Shown: piece by piece, positions 15,081 through 27,070 of the stretch
Layout: each line of letters starts with the position of its first letter
Position numbering within the stretch: position 1 is the first letter of the stretch
Assembly: GCF_020882245.1 (NCBI RefSeq)
Contig: NC_083599.1
Coordinates: 22,206,865-22,270,864, forward strand
DNA: 64,000 bases
DNA from: Rhopalosiphum padi
Lineage: Eukaryota > Arthropoda > Insecta > Hemiptera > Aphididae
Reading direction: 5' to 3'
Notes under the pieces: model-generated
Databases searched by the model: none
What the model was told of the DNA's origin: nothing
What the model saw: only the letters and a program-made list of their open reading frames with translations
Program-made: the position numbers and the translations under genes

Positions 15081-16195
15081 CGTATTAAAAAAATACAATT
15101 TAGATGTTCAAAATTGTCGAGAGTAGGCGGGTTATGAAAGCGTCGCTGTGATGAAAGGAAGTTATTCAGGAGTGCAACAAAGAATATCTTCTATTGTATC
15201 AATTTGAAACACTGTCAAATGTGTATTATGTACACTGGCTCCGCACATAACCTTAAATTGGTGATTTGCGATGCATCAAAATCGAAGCAAATTGTAACCA
15301 ACTTTTTTACCACATTACAGTCTATATTCAATTGTTTTAGTTCTATTTGTCCTAGATGGGCGTCATTTGTATTTGGTGACGAAACTGCCAAAACAATCAG
15401 ACTTAAAGTTTTTTAAAAAAGTGTGTCCTATTCATTGGAAGACTAAGAATTTATCAGTATCTGCATTAAAGAAAATATATATCAAAGTAATAAAACCGTT
15501 AACATACTTAAGTTTATCAAATAATTAAGTTGATGAACAACATATTATATGGCTAGCTATTTCAATAATAATAATAATAAAAAAAATAGAATCTTTTGAA
15601 TTTTTGCTCATGTTATGTTTGTAGGAACGAAGTAGATAGTGTCAAGAAGGATAAATATCACACAAGATAATTTTAAAATAAAAGTATTTTTACCAATTAT
15701 TGTTGACACAACAATGTGTTAATTTGAATACCAATTTAAAGGCTTACATAATGTTTGCAAATCTTCAATTTTTTGAAACCTCGATCACTTTTGGGACCAG
15801 ATGAAATTACTGTTAAAGGAATTTCATACAAACGTATAAGTTCTAATTTAACGATTCAACTGCTATACACATCAAAGAAATTATAAACAATACAAATTTA
15901 AATAGTATCCAATCACTGACTTCAAATATTCTTGAGAATGACTTTGCTATACGGGTTATTCTGATATATTAACCATTAGGAGCATGTATAATTTATTTGA
16001 CATTGCCGGTAACGATTGCAACCGCAAGATGGTCTTTTTCAAGACTTAAGATAATAATAAACTATTTAAACAACTCGATTGGACAAGAGTGACTGTCCAA
16101 TGTTTCATTTTTAAATACCGAATAGGGTCGTACAAACGACATAGATATAGAAAAAATTGCAACAATTTTTTTTTAATACGAAAGCAAGAAAAATG
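15081..16195 (+). pseudogene. Decayed hAT transposase (ZMYM1-like) pseudogene
   Basis: Several pieces in plus-strand order match the hAT/ZMYM1-type transposase layout. About 15088-15180 reads LDVQNCR, then (after an in-frame TAG at 15124) a piece with MKGSYSGVQ, the RNase H-like block around the second catalytic Asp. About 15204-15416 is an open 70-codon stretch with SAHNLKLVICDASKS and LQSIFNCFSSI, equivalent to the conserved 'HxLNLV' region. 15425-15530 continues with CPIHW. About 15997-16176 reads YLTLPVTIATARWSFSRLK, the C-terminal hAT dimerisation block. In-frame stops at 16090 (TGA), 16123 (TAG) and 16174 (TAA), plus frame changes, show it is dead. The protein once cut and pasted a hAT element. 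Family assignment rests on motif memory, without a search. Confidence 0.85.
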
Positions 16196-19100
16196 AACTT
16201 CGATTGAGTAGTAATACATTGCTATTATTATTATTATTTTTTAAATTTTTAATTCACATGATACGTTTTTCAAGTTTATTCTAATTATTCAAATATAGAT
16301 ACATATAAATACAGATATTATTTCCATAACATGTCTAGAATATAATAGTTAAATAATAAAATAATAATAATTATTTTTATCATACATTTTAGTTTTATCA
16401 ACAAAAAAAAATGTCTATAAAGAAATATAAGCATTTTATATTACCTATATACTTTATAGTTATAGGGCTAACAATTAAATTTTACCCTGGGGCCCTAAAT
16501 AACCAAGTTTCTGCAATGATTATCGAATGAAACTTGTATGATTTGTCATATAAATACGAACATAATGAGAATTATAAATTATTTAAATATTTTAAATCTA
16601 AATACCTAATTAACAATCAAATTACCAATATTATCATGTCATGATGTATTTGACTGTAACGAATAATTTAATTTCTTTTTAACTATCCGGTTTACATATA
16701 TTATGTGTATAATATGTTCCTTCTCACCCACCACTCGATCACACGAGTTACATATTCCCGGATATACTTTCAATATAAGCACTTTTGATGTATAAACATT
16801 TAAACGAATAATTTAAATGTATTGCATAGTAAATAAACATTCTGAAACACGATATATAAATAAATAATATTTAAATTGCATGTTTTCGACGATATAGTGG
16901 TTTTACCGGTAGTATACAATTAGTAATTAGTAATTACCGATATCGGTAAACTAATATATCGTTCAAGACGAATAATTACAGTTTTTATACTATAGATAAT
17001 ATATTATTATGCTTCGATGCTTGTAATGTACCTATTAATGTATTGATTTTATTACGAAAGTTTCTGTATTCTGCAAAAAAATTCATTTTTAATATCGCTA
17101 TCACTTGTATATAGTGGTAGAATATTATGTCTACGTTCCGGGTTATTTCTTGGACTTGAATCAATAATATTAAAATGTTTGATATTGCGCCGTTTGTACG
17201 CCCGTACATTCTTGAATATTATTCCTGGATCTAAAAACACACGATCCTACGTAAATTCCGTTTGGCCAATTTATCGTCCAGTAATATAGTAAACACACGA
17301 ATGTTATGCACTATATTATATTTTACATATATACCAATCGCATACAACGTTACCGACCTTAATACCTTATCACATAATACGTTGTCATCGACATTTAACA
17401 AATAAATTAAATTCGAATTAATACTGTTAATAGATAGGTGAAAATTAGGTAAAATTTTAGATATTTCCAACTAACCGTCATAGTCTTCGGCCCTTTTAGA
17501 CAATAATATAGTAAACGGCAACGTGATAACGTCTTGCTGCTTGGACGAAATAATAAATAAGCGTATTGCGAGCCGCGCGGCAAAGTCCCTAAAGGTCGAT
17601 TTTTGTATTACGTAGGTACACCGATGCTGTAAAACTGATGCTCGTTATTATAAAACCGAACAAATATAAAGTACACCGATATATTTATTCGTCCGGGCAG
17701 GATTAATATGCGTATAATACTGTATATAAAGGACCAAAATAGTATTCAAAACATTTTAAACTATTGCGTTCCGTAACCTTTTTAATGATATGTGACCCCT
17801 CCGAGTACATGCATGTAATAATATATATTTAATATTATAGCAATAATTACGTAAATACGTTTTGTTTTCTTTGAAAACCATATACGACGAGAATACGTAA
17901 TTGTTGCTGTAAATTATCAATTAAACTCAATTTAAATAATATCGAACCTAATCACAACGACGGAAATTTGATAGTAGTTTTTTAATTAGAAAAAACTTAA
18001 TTAAATTTAGACTTAGTTATGAATTATATAGACACTAGCTGTTATAAATCGTGGCGTTTGAAATCTAAACAAAAATTAACAATTTCGCTTATCAATATAA
18101 TTATATTTCTGATTTTTTAAATTTAAAATGAATCTATTGATATTGTAATTTCGTGATTTTTACGTTATTACACAATATTTATTGTGTTCTGATTATTCTT
18201 TATTTGTTCGATTTTAATTAATGTGCCATTTTTACACATTTATGATTTTACAATACTGATATAAATCCTTCAATGTGCCGTGTTGCTTTTAGGCAACAAT
18301 TTTGAAACCCGTTTATAAAACGTATTCATTACGTACATAGTGATACCAATTTGTATTAACTATACCTATATATTTGATCTATAATCATTCTATATTGTTT
18401 TAACATTACAACTAATAACTGGACCAATAACATTAATTATAATTTTTTTTATTTAAGAAATTGTATTCTACAAATATTATTTTAATAAACAATTTACCGA
18501 TTTTAATATTGATTTTTAAAACATTTTTAACGATTTCTTTCGAAATTTAAAGCCGATTTCAAGTCCCGATATAAATTATAATAATATATGTATAGCATAG
18601 CATGTTTATGCTGTTAATTAAAATATCGCATTTTTATGCAATTCGTGTAAGTGTATAAAAAATAATATTGTATACGTGTATAATATATACTGTAACATAT
18701 ATATTTACATGTATTACATTAGACATTCATTTGTTGTATTACTTTTTTTATCCACCGCCTTACGAGCTACCTTCTCTATGCGTACAGTTACTGCCTAAGT
18801 AATTTTCAATTTTTTAGAGCACCTACATAATTCGACTACACATTATATTCGTTTGTTTTATACAATATTCATTATTATTGTTTCATATTATAAAGAATAG
18901 CGATTGTCCTAACACGCTCATCGTGTACGTATATAATTAAATCTATTTGTATTTATTAATGTTTTGCCACGTAAGAAGTTTTAAACATTTTTATTTTACG
19001 TAATACACGCGTATCAACTATACATATATGTGTATAGTTAAAGTAAACATTTTAAATATTCACATTGGCAATTCTGTCACGTATATGAAAACATATACAT

Positions 19101-19240
19101 GTGTGAAATGTGAATACATGTGTACATTTCCGGGTCGGTCATTTTTTTTTCGTTTTTATAGGAGACAGTCAACGCACTAGTTATTTATTCTCTTTCTCAG
19201 ACCCACGCACAACATAGACAAAACGCATTCACTCAACATT
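16196..19240. other. AT-rich non-coding stretch
   Basis: No supported gene. Slightly GC-richer DNA at 17180-17290 and 17470-17700 contains short minus-strand frames (16985-17470) with no recognisable domain. Confidence 0.5.
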
Positions 19241-21520
19241 TATATATATATAACTAGGTGGATTCCCCGACTTCGCTCGTGCGCAGTTTTAAACTAAAAT
19301 TCAATTATTCGTATAATATATATTATAATTTTTATAATTTAACGGCTCTGTGAAAACAAAATCTTAAAATTATTTAAATTTCTCGCCGAAAAACCATAAA
19401 ATTTAAATACAGTACATTCCCTCCCCTCCTATCCTCGAAAAAAAGGAGAAAAAAAATATAACGTGCAAATAGTCGGGAAAGTATTTGGAACAACTTTTTG
19501 AAAAACTTCAATAGTGTTGTTAGAAACTTGATACATAGAAAAGGCCTATGTTTATGTATAAATATAAGGGGATTTTGGATTATTGTTAGTGTAATATCAG
19601 TAATGATTAAGGGACACAATTTCAATGAAAAAACTGAAGGTGCTGAAGCTCTTCTATATTTTTTTATGATGTTATCTTAAGATTATGGGTACCTGTTACT
19701 AGTATTACTACTAAAATCTAAATTAGAATAAAACAATTTGGGTGTGCTTAGACACCCAAGCCCCCTCCCCTCAACAACAATAAAAAAAAAAAATTCTTAT
19801 AATTAATTATTAAATTCTACTTATCAGTATTATAGTTATCACTAGTGGTTAAAGTGGCTCAAAATAAGAAGGGGATATTGCATTTTCATAAGTCCCTTCT
19901 TTCTCTTAAAAAAATAATATATTTTAACGTCGTGGGATGAAAAACAATAAAAAAAAACAATTGTAAATTGGTACTTCGATCTATTAGATTATCTTAAAAA
20001 TATCTTGTTCTTCGTCAAACTGAAATGTCATTAAAAAACAATTTAAATCCAATCTGGCATTTATCGCGTCCTGGAAAACAAATATAAACATATAACACAC
20101 ATTATTACATTTCATTACTCTACAAAGTATGCGTATATTATATTCTGTATTATACTATATACAATAATGATCGCCCACATTATTTTATTTTGCTTATTTT
20201 TAGAATTTTTCATTTTAGGTGTATGTTTTCTTAAAGACCATTTTTTCAAATTCTTAGATAATTTATTAAATGTGCAATCTCATAGGAATGTTTCTGTACA
20301 TCCATTTTTTTTTTCAAATGAGAACCACTATGATTAGTGTTTGACAATGTCACGAAATATAAAATACAATTTTTATGTTTTGTTTTGTTAAATATATAAG
20401 AAGCTTTATTTGTCATTAGTGATTGTTTTTCTTTAAGAGTTTAATTTGTTTTCGTTTTATTTATAAAATCATACAAATATGTTTAAATAATTTTATATAA
20501 ATACATAATACTACCTACATACATTACATTATTACAATGCAATTTTATACTTATATACATAAATATAGTATGTCAGTCATGGCACTCAATGTATTTATAT
20601 TTCGTAAATATTATTTGTATTTAGAGAGCTCTAAACAACTACGAACGAGATACTTTTTGTCTTATTTGTAGATAATATTTGTTTAGTCCCGATTTAATCC
20701 CGTTATCTCCATATTGTATATGCGTAAAAATAAAAACGTTTACACCCAAAAAATACAGATTTTGATCGTTGACGAATACATTGATTTTACAATGATTGAA
20801 AGTTTTGTATTAAACTATTGAAACTAAAATTAATAGCTACTAGTGTTATTACTTGTACAAACAAAAGTTTTTGTGTATTAATAAGCGTCTAGACCGTCAA
20901 GCAAACTTTATTTTTTAAATCAATATTAGAGTAAACATCTTCTGGTGGAAAAAAAAACATTTCAAGTTAAAGGAGTAAACGAGCACCTAGGTCCTAGAAT
21001 TTAGACGATCCTCATATTTTTTAGCGGAAGATTTTTTTTTTTTTGAAAAATGAACATTTATATCCTTCTAAAATATATTTATTTTTATTTTTCGTGAAAT
21101 TTAACTATACGTCATATTCGTATGCTGCTCATATATGGTAGTTTAATGTATTTCTATTGAAATATTATCTTTCCCGTCAATATACGCAAAAATCTATTTA
21201 CACTTACTAGTATCGTCATTAACATAATTTCTAAGAAGCAGCTCTAAGCATGCTTTAGATTTCATTTTCGATGTGAATATGATGTAGGTATTATAATGAT
21301 ATGAGCTACGGCATTATATGTTTTATTTATATTTTAAATAAACTACATATTATTATTATTATTATCATTATCTTTATTCGAGATAATATTATACACGTTA
21401 GCGTTTAACAAAATTCGTATCCGCCCAAAAAGTATTATAACAACAATTATTATTTTATAAAGGCACTATACACATTGCGAAACCTTTGTTTGAAATTTCT
21501 GAACAGCTGATATTGCGAAC
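19241..21520. other. AT-rich non-coding stretch
   Basis: No supported gene. GGTGGATTCCCCGACTTCGC at about 19257-19276 stands out as a GC-richer insert resembling the 3' part of dispersed insect retroposons, but no boundaries could be defined. The overlapping frames at 19374-19680 carry no recognisable domain. Confidence 0.4.
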
Positions 21521-21710
21521 TCACACCGGAACAATATTATACAATACGTATTGATGATACATTTTTGAATAATATAAAAACGTGTGCGTGAAATGAATGA
21601 AGTGAAACGATCCAAAAATATAATAATGTGTAGAAAAGTATATTGAAAAATATTGCGGATACACTTTTCGTGTACAGCTACTTACTGCGGTTGGATTCCG
21701 AGTTACAGCA

Positions 21711-21755
21711 TGTGTGTGTGTGTGAGTGTGTGTGTGTGTAAGTGTGTATGCGCAC
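21711..21755. repeat. (GT)n microsatellite, interrupted
   Basis: Runs of TG broken by single A substitutions (GTGAGTGTG, GTAAGTGTG), followed by a T run and more GT-rich sequence to about 21815. The histidine/threonine-rich minus-strand frame over it is a by-product of this repeat. Confidence 0.9.
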
Positions 21756-22639
21756 AATGTTTTTTTTTTTAAGCGTTATGTGTATGTGTGACAGTATGTT
21801 TGTATGTGTGTATGCATAAAATCTTTTTCGTGTTGAAGTAGCGCTCCGTAAAGTTTCGCGTCACAGAATCGGAAACGGAACACGGATGGCGCAAACTTAT
21901 GTAACAAAAGGTTATAGCATCCGAAAAATCGCAAAATCAGTGGAAACCGGAAAATATCTATATTTACAGCTGCACGCATCCGTTATTGTTATAATCGACT
22001 TTGGTTATATTTTTATGCTATTCGAAAAATAAAATCCAAAGATTATAAATATAACCTCATTGTATAGATACTTAATAGTTCAAACGATATTTTTAATTGA
22101 TTTTATTTTATTTGGCTTTTGAAGGATCGAACATATTTTATGCAATCAAACAACGATACCACAAAACTATTATAATAATTTCGCGGTTTACCACTGTATT
22201 GAAAAACTTTTTTTAGGTTCTATATAATTGTGGCGCTGTATGTTGTGATATATACTGACATGTATTCTTTTTATTTTTCGCTCTGAATACTTTTTACTAA
22301 AAAATATTTTCGTTACTAGCACACAAGATATCGATTATAAATCGAGTCTATATATTGTAGATATTTTTCAGAGGTCATTTTTTTTTTTATCGACAGTTTT
22401 GCTACAGCGCGATTAAAAGAGAACTGTTAGAGAAATGAAGACAATATTATTGTGGTACCAATATTGACTTTAAAATATATATCCTTCCCCGACGAAATAA
22501 CGATACCATAGTTTTTAGTCAACAAATAACGTAAGATTATTTTTTTGACACAGTCATAATAGGTAACTAGAAAAAAAAATATATATAATAAGTCCAACAT
22601 TTCGACGACATAACGATTTCGAGTGATTGCGATTACATT

Positions 22640-23310
22640 GCGGCTCTGCCATTTAAACGCTTGCCCGCCCTACAGACTGCCACCCATCCTATTCCTTCGC
22701 CGTGCATAAATAATTCGCGTGGGTGTTGCTTTTGCTTATTTTACAGTGTTTGCCGACGGTTCGCGCGATAAATCGCTCGAATGAGCTATTAATTGTAATA
22801 TTGCAATATTTACATTATGCAGAATAGTTGTGTAATAGTTTAACATGCTTACGTCGAACTCGAGAGTGTTATAATATGTATATTGAACTTGCCTCATAAT
22901 AATGTAATATATTAATATACGCGTGTATATAATATATTGTATATTTATGTATAGGTATTGTATATTGTTATATTGAAAAGTCGGCGGTGGGCGGTGACCG
23001 AGAATAATTCAGGTATTTCATTAAACGCAGTACCGCGGCCGTAAGATTCCGACTCGGTACTGAATAACGATAAAAAGTGGGTAGGTATATAACGTTCGAC
23101 TGCGGCGGAGTGCAGAGAGCCGAATCGGAGACCGCCGCGATTATAGAAATACGGTGTGAGTAACGTCCTACGCGAAACATGACAGGAATAAAACCATAAG
23201 CAGTGTATTATGCAAAGAGTTCTTACTCGAGATATGTAAACTTCTAACAACGTGTAACTATATATACTGTAAAGTTTCCACCAGGCGCTAAAGTTAAAAA
23301 CCAATTTATT
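22640..23310. other. GC-richer, CpG-containing patch
   Basis: This stretch is clearly less AT-rich than its flanks, with several CG-containing strings (TGCGGCGGAG, GACCGCCGCG, ACCGCGGCCG) around 22980-23180. A 119-codon minus-strand frame covers 22945-23304, but its translation matches nothing recognised and it has strong overlapping frames. A promoter or first exon is possible; no decisive splice or core-promoter signal was seen. Confidence 0.35.
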
Positions 23311-23373
23311 TGTTTTGGTGCGATGTGTACGTTATATTTTAATTATAAAAAATAATAATAATACAATGGATTC

Positions 23374-23505
23374 TGCCTAATGTGGGCACCGGTTAATATG
23401 GGCAAAATAGTCTGGTCACAATACCAAATAATTATAATACAACTAATTTCGGTTTTTATGGGCAACCGCTTAATGTGGGGCATACAGAGCTGGTCCCGAC
23501 GTTAA
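23374..23505. repeat. Paired GGGCA motif repeat, probable DNA transposon end
   Basis: TAATGTGGGCACCGGTTAAT followed by ATGGGCA at about 23379-23406 is echoed by TTATGGGCAACCGCTTAATG at about 23455-23477. Both copies are in the same direction and about 75 bp apart. Repeated 20-bp blocks of this kind resemble the termini of pogo/Tigger-type elements, but no partner end or transposase was identified. Confidence 0.4.
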
Positions 23506-24090
23506 TGGACTATTATCACAATTAAATAAAAATTGAAAAAAAAGTAATAATCAAATAAAATTATTAAAAATATGCTGAAAAAATGCTGTTAGAATTAAAT
23601 TAACCGATTTACGATTTTGCTAATAAGCGTAATTATATAATATAATATTTTATTTTTAATAAGTCACAATACTGTAGGCAGCATTACTTTTACGCCTATC
23701 GACCATTAATTAATATACAACACATATGTTATAATGATTAAGAAACAAATTATAATACTTACTAACATATAATAAATGGCAATGATTACACACAATAATA
23801 TAATATACAACGAAACGGACACACATAATGTCAGTTTTATAGCAGAAAAGAGGATGGCAATGTAAATCATACATAGTAAATAAAAATAATATATAAACAA
23901 TTAACGTAAAAAAATATGCAATACATTACAAAATATCATAATAGAAACATAAATAATCTTAACATAATTGTTCATAATAATTATTAAATAATATACCTTT
24001 AATAGTATAGACAATAGTTGTGCTGTTATACAAGATGGGTTTGTCACGCTATTATATTACTTAAAGAAATTATGCCTTTATATTATAACC

Positions 24091-24550
24091 TTTGGTTCTG
24101 TCGAAACAATGAGATGTGCTTCAAATCTATCATTAGGACATTTTTTTTTTATGTCATGAGGTCTTTTGAATTTCCGAATTAACTTTTTGATAGCACCTGA
24201 AGGGACATTATATAGTTTATTACTAACGAGAACAAAATCTCCTTCACTATAATATTAATAGGTAATTCATGTTTACTGTCATAAGTTTTATTTTGTCGCT
24301 GAAGGCTGAACCTTATCGATATGGCTGGAAGCATAACCTCGTCTAAGTTTTTCTAAGTTTTTCTCTTTCACCGTGTAAGAAGCTAAATATTTTTTTGTTT
24401 TATCATCAACCTTGCCAAGTTTTTTTGTACCATAAAACGACACTGCTGGTATTTCGTTCGTCGAACGGCCAATGATTGTATTGTTAGTTATAACATTCAG
24501 TTTAATTTAAAGTCTCGTACCACTTGTGCAGATGATGGTTGCAGTGAACG
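24091..24550 (-). pseudogene. Ty3/Gypsy integrase C-terminal relic
   Basis: Read on the minus strand from about 24550 downward, split over frames, the sequence follows a Ty3/Gypsy integrase tail. KWYETL near 24510-24525 (end of the catalytic core region) is followed after a frame change by NNTIIGRSTNEIP (about 24448-24485), matching the usual 'N.T.H.STG.TP' segment. FYGTKKLGKVDDK (24400-24440) corresponds to the 'FG' block, then comes a basic helical stretch. After another break come GDFVLVSNKLYNV (about 24205-24242), the 'GD.VLV' barrel start, and KLIRKFKRP with CPNDRF (24125-24190), the 'K..GP..I......DR' motif. In an active element it would help insert cDNA into chromosomes. Stops and frameshifts show it is dead. 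No protease, RT, RNase H or LTR was recognised nearby. Confidence 0.75.
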
Positions 24551-25035
24551 GCGTTACTTGCCCGTCGTTATAATTAAAATAAAACACGCAAGTTATTATT
24601 ACGTTTAAGCGAACAATACGCAATAACAATACACGAAAACGCTTAAAACCGAACGGACGCACACGATGACGTGTCAGCTGTAGTGCGGTATTATTATAGC
24701 GGCGTGGAGGACGTCTACAGCACCAGCGACTTCACGCCACAATACGTGTTTATTTATATGAATTAAAAAATAACAATAATAATATCCGTGATGGCAATAT
24801 TATTACCCGCGCAACACCTTCGGGCCACTGCCACACAACACGTATTTAATAATGTATTCTCGTCTGATTATTGCTGTACATTATACACAGGGTAGTCGGT
24901 AAGCATATAATAATAATATCGTGTTACAGCTGATATATATACGTATAAACCGCGTCTATTTTCCGCAGAATCTCTCGGACGCTACGTGATTTTACGCGTT
25001 TGTTCACCGGCGGCGAAGCAATAAACCGCGGCGGT

Positions 25036-25062
25036 TATATATATATATATATATATATATAA
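25036..25062. repeat. (TA)n microsatellite
   Basis: Continuous TA run directly after the GC-rich string CCGCGGCGG. Confidence 0.9.
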
Positions 25063-25217
25063 CATATACGTATCGTTCGAAATGAAACGTAGTCAAACAT
25101 TCAAATGTTTACTATTGGCACATGCCCGCACACTATAATATACACGCGACTGAATTCGCGGGCCGTGTTATATATACGTGTGTGCACTCCACTCGTGTAG
25201 TGCCTTCGAAACAGAAG

Positions 25218-25300
25218 GTATATATACGTACACATATAATATATATATATATACACCTGAGTATATAGAATATATATATGTATATACCTGAGTATATCTG
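25218..25300. repeat. Tandem-like TA/CCTGAGTATAT repeat
   Basis: (TA)n tracts bracket two copies of ACCTGAGTATAT (about 25253-25266 and 25286-25298), a short compound repeat. Confidence 0.7.
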
Positions 25301-25600
25301 ACACTGGTGCCGCGACGGGGCGATGGTAATCACAATAAATGCTGGTGTGGATTTTTCTTTCGAATCGATGTACCTACCTATATAGCTGTATAATAAACGA
25401 GAATAATCCTTTCCGTGGACGTAACAGACGTTATACCGAGTAGGTACTATTACTATATATCGTCATTATTCGAGACTGAAATCACGACCGGTGCCTGGGG
25501 ATTTCACTCATTATATTATTATTGTTTCGGTCGCGGCTCTTGTCCTGGTCGATATACCTTTTGGAGCTATTCATCGAGATTTAAAGAGTTCGTGTAAAAT

Positions 25601-26639
25601 TGAATTCCTTTTAAATTTCTTCATAAGTCGTTCTTAAAATAAATCTTTAAAATATTAAACCTTTAAAATATATATAGAATCACACTTCTTTTCATAAACA
25701 TATTTTTAAGTTCAACATTTCACGAAATCGATCAACGAAGAACAACGACATTTTCTTAAAAGCTGTCATTTTTTTTTTATATTGAAAAAGATATATTAAC
25801 AGTAAAAACTTGAAACTTTGCACTTTAACTTATACTATCACCATTCTATGTAAAATTTACAAAATATTTATATAAATTTAGAACTATATTTATTCCCAAC
25901 CTGAATGCACGACATTATACCATTTTACCTAGGTACGTACGTCAGTACTGACATATTGATTTTAACTACTTAAAATTGGGGTTAACCAACCAAATTTAAA
26001 TAATTATGTACTAATAATAAAAATTAATAAATTATGTATTAATCGACCTTTGAAAATTTGATTAATTTGCAATTTACTTCGCTCAAAATAGTTATTATAT
26101 ATAAATACATATATGGATTTATAATTGAATTCAACTTTAATACGTCCATAACAATATACAAATGACTTATGCAATGTTGAGATACAGTCGAAATCTACAA
26201 GTAAGTAGATACTCTATTTTTTCAAACATAATAGTATTTTTAAGTCATAACTTAATTTAGTACATTTTTAAGCAACACTAATCCTAATTTATAAACTAAA
26301 CTATATTTAATAAGAAAATGTTTTAATTTTTATAATACTCAAACATTAATAAATTATCATAATGTAAATCTATTTCCCCTCCCCCGTTTTATTACTAATC
26401 TTAAAGCTACCTTTATTTAGAGCACTGTACAATTAAACATCTAAAATATAATATTTTTAGTAACTCGGTAATATAGTCATATTATATTATCAACTATTTT
26501 ATTATATTGTATGGTTTTTGTCCGACAAAATATATATTAATATTATTCCATCTCTATTATGTACAAAAATAATAATTATTAGATTTCTATACAAGCATAA
26601 CGTTATTATTTTTTTAATTACATAAAATAGAACTAATAT
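25601..26639. other. AT-rich non-coding stretch
   Basis: No gene, domain or bounded repeat was seen. Confidence 0.6.
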
Positions 26640-27070
26640 AGAACTCCTCGACCAATTTTGGCCGGTTCCGTACCACGTCGTCGTCCAGAGGGCTGCGGCG
26701 GCGCAACCCTTTCGCTACCCCCCCACGCAAGTCCGCGGATAGTCGTCGTGTACGACGCACGTACGCGATCGCGAACCGAGTGAATACAACCGTGGGTCCA
26801 CCCACAGTATAATAATAATACTACGTCGCTCCGGGACTTGAATGAAACTCCGGTGAAACAATACGTAATTTATAATTATACTATATACGGCGCACGTTTT
26901 TGCCAGCGCGGCGACAACGACTCGGTCTCGTATTATTATTATATAATATATATACAGATATATATATATATTGTACCGATGTAATAACATCGGTATAGGT
27001 ATAACGCGCAATACGGTTCTTAGGTCATGGCTGTTTCTCGTGGTATTTTGGTCTTTCGATGACATCACGT
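26640..27070. other. GC-richer, CpG-containing patch
   Basis: Sharply bounded CpG-bearing stretch (for example GGCCGGTTCCG, CACGTCGTCGTCC and GCGGCGGCGC around 26650-26710), with (TA)n at 26940-26975. Two overlapping minus-strand frames (26614-26805 and 26715-27068) cover it but neither resembles a known protein. It could be a promoter or 5' UTR region; unresolved. Confidence 0.35.

Larger units (their letters stand above)
24560..25600. other. GC-richer patch with microsatellites
   Basis: Runs with more C+G than usual (24640-24850, 24960-25040, 25120-25210, 25300-25330, 25480-25560) alternate with (TA)n. No gene is supported; frames at 25101-25333 on the minus strand and 25415-25597 on the plus strand owe their length to simple repeats or chance. 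Confidence 0.35.

Noticed and set aside
21521..21757. Minus-strand frame with His-Thr repeats
   Set aside because: Produced by the (GT)n microsatellite.
22945..23304. 119-codon minus-strand frame
   Set aside because: It overlaps another frame in a CpG-rich patch, has no recognised domain, no clear start context and odd composition (many Y, S and R). Treated as chance in GC-richer DNA.
26614..27068. Two overlapping minus-strand frames (63 and 117 codons)
   Set aside because: Arg- and Tyr-rich translations of GC-rich and (TA)n DNA; nothing recognised.
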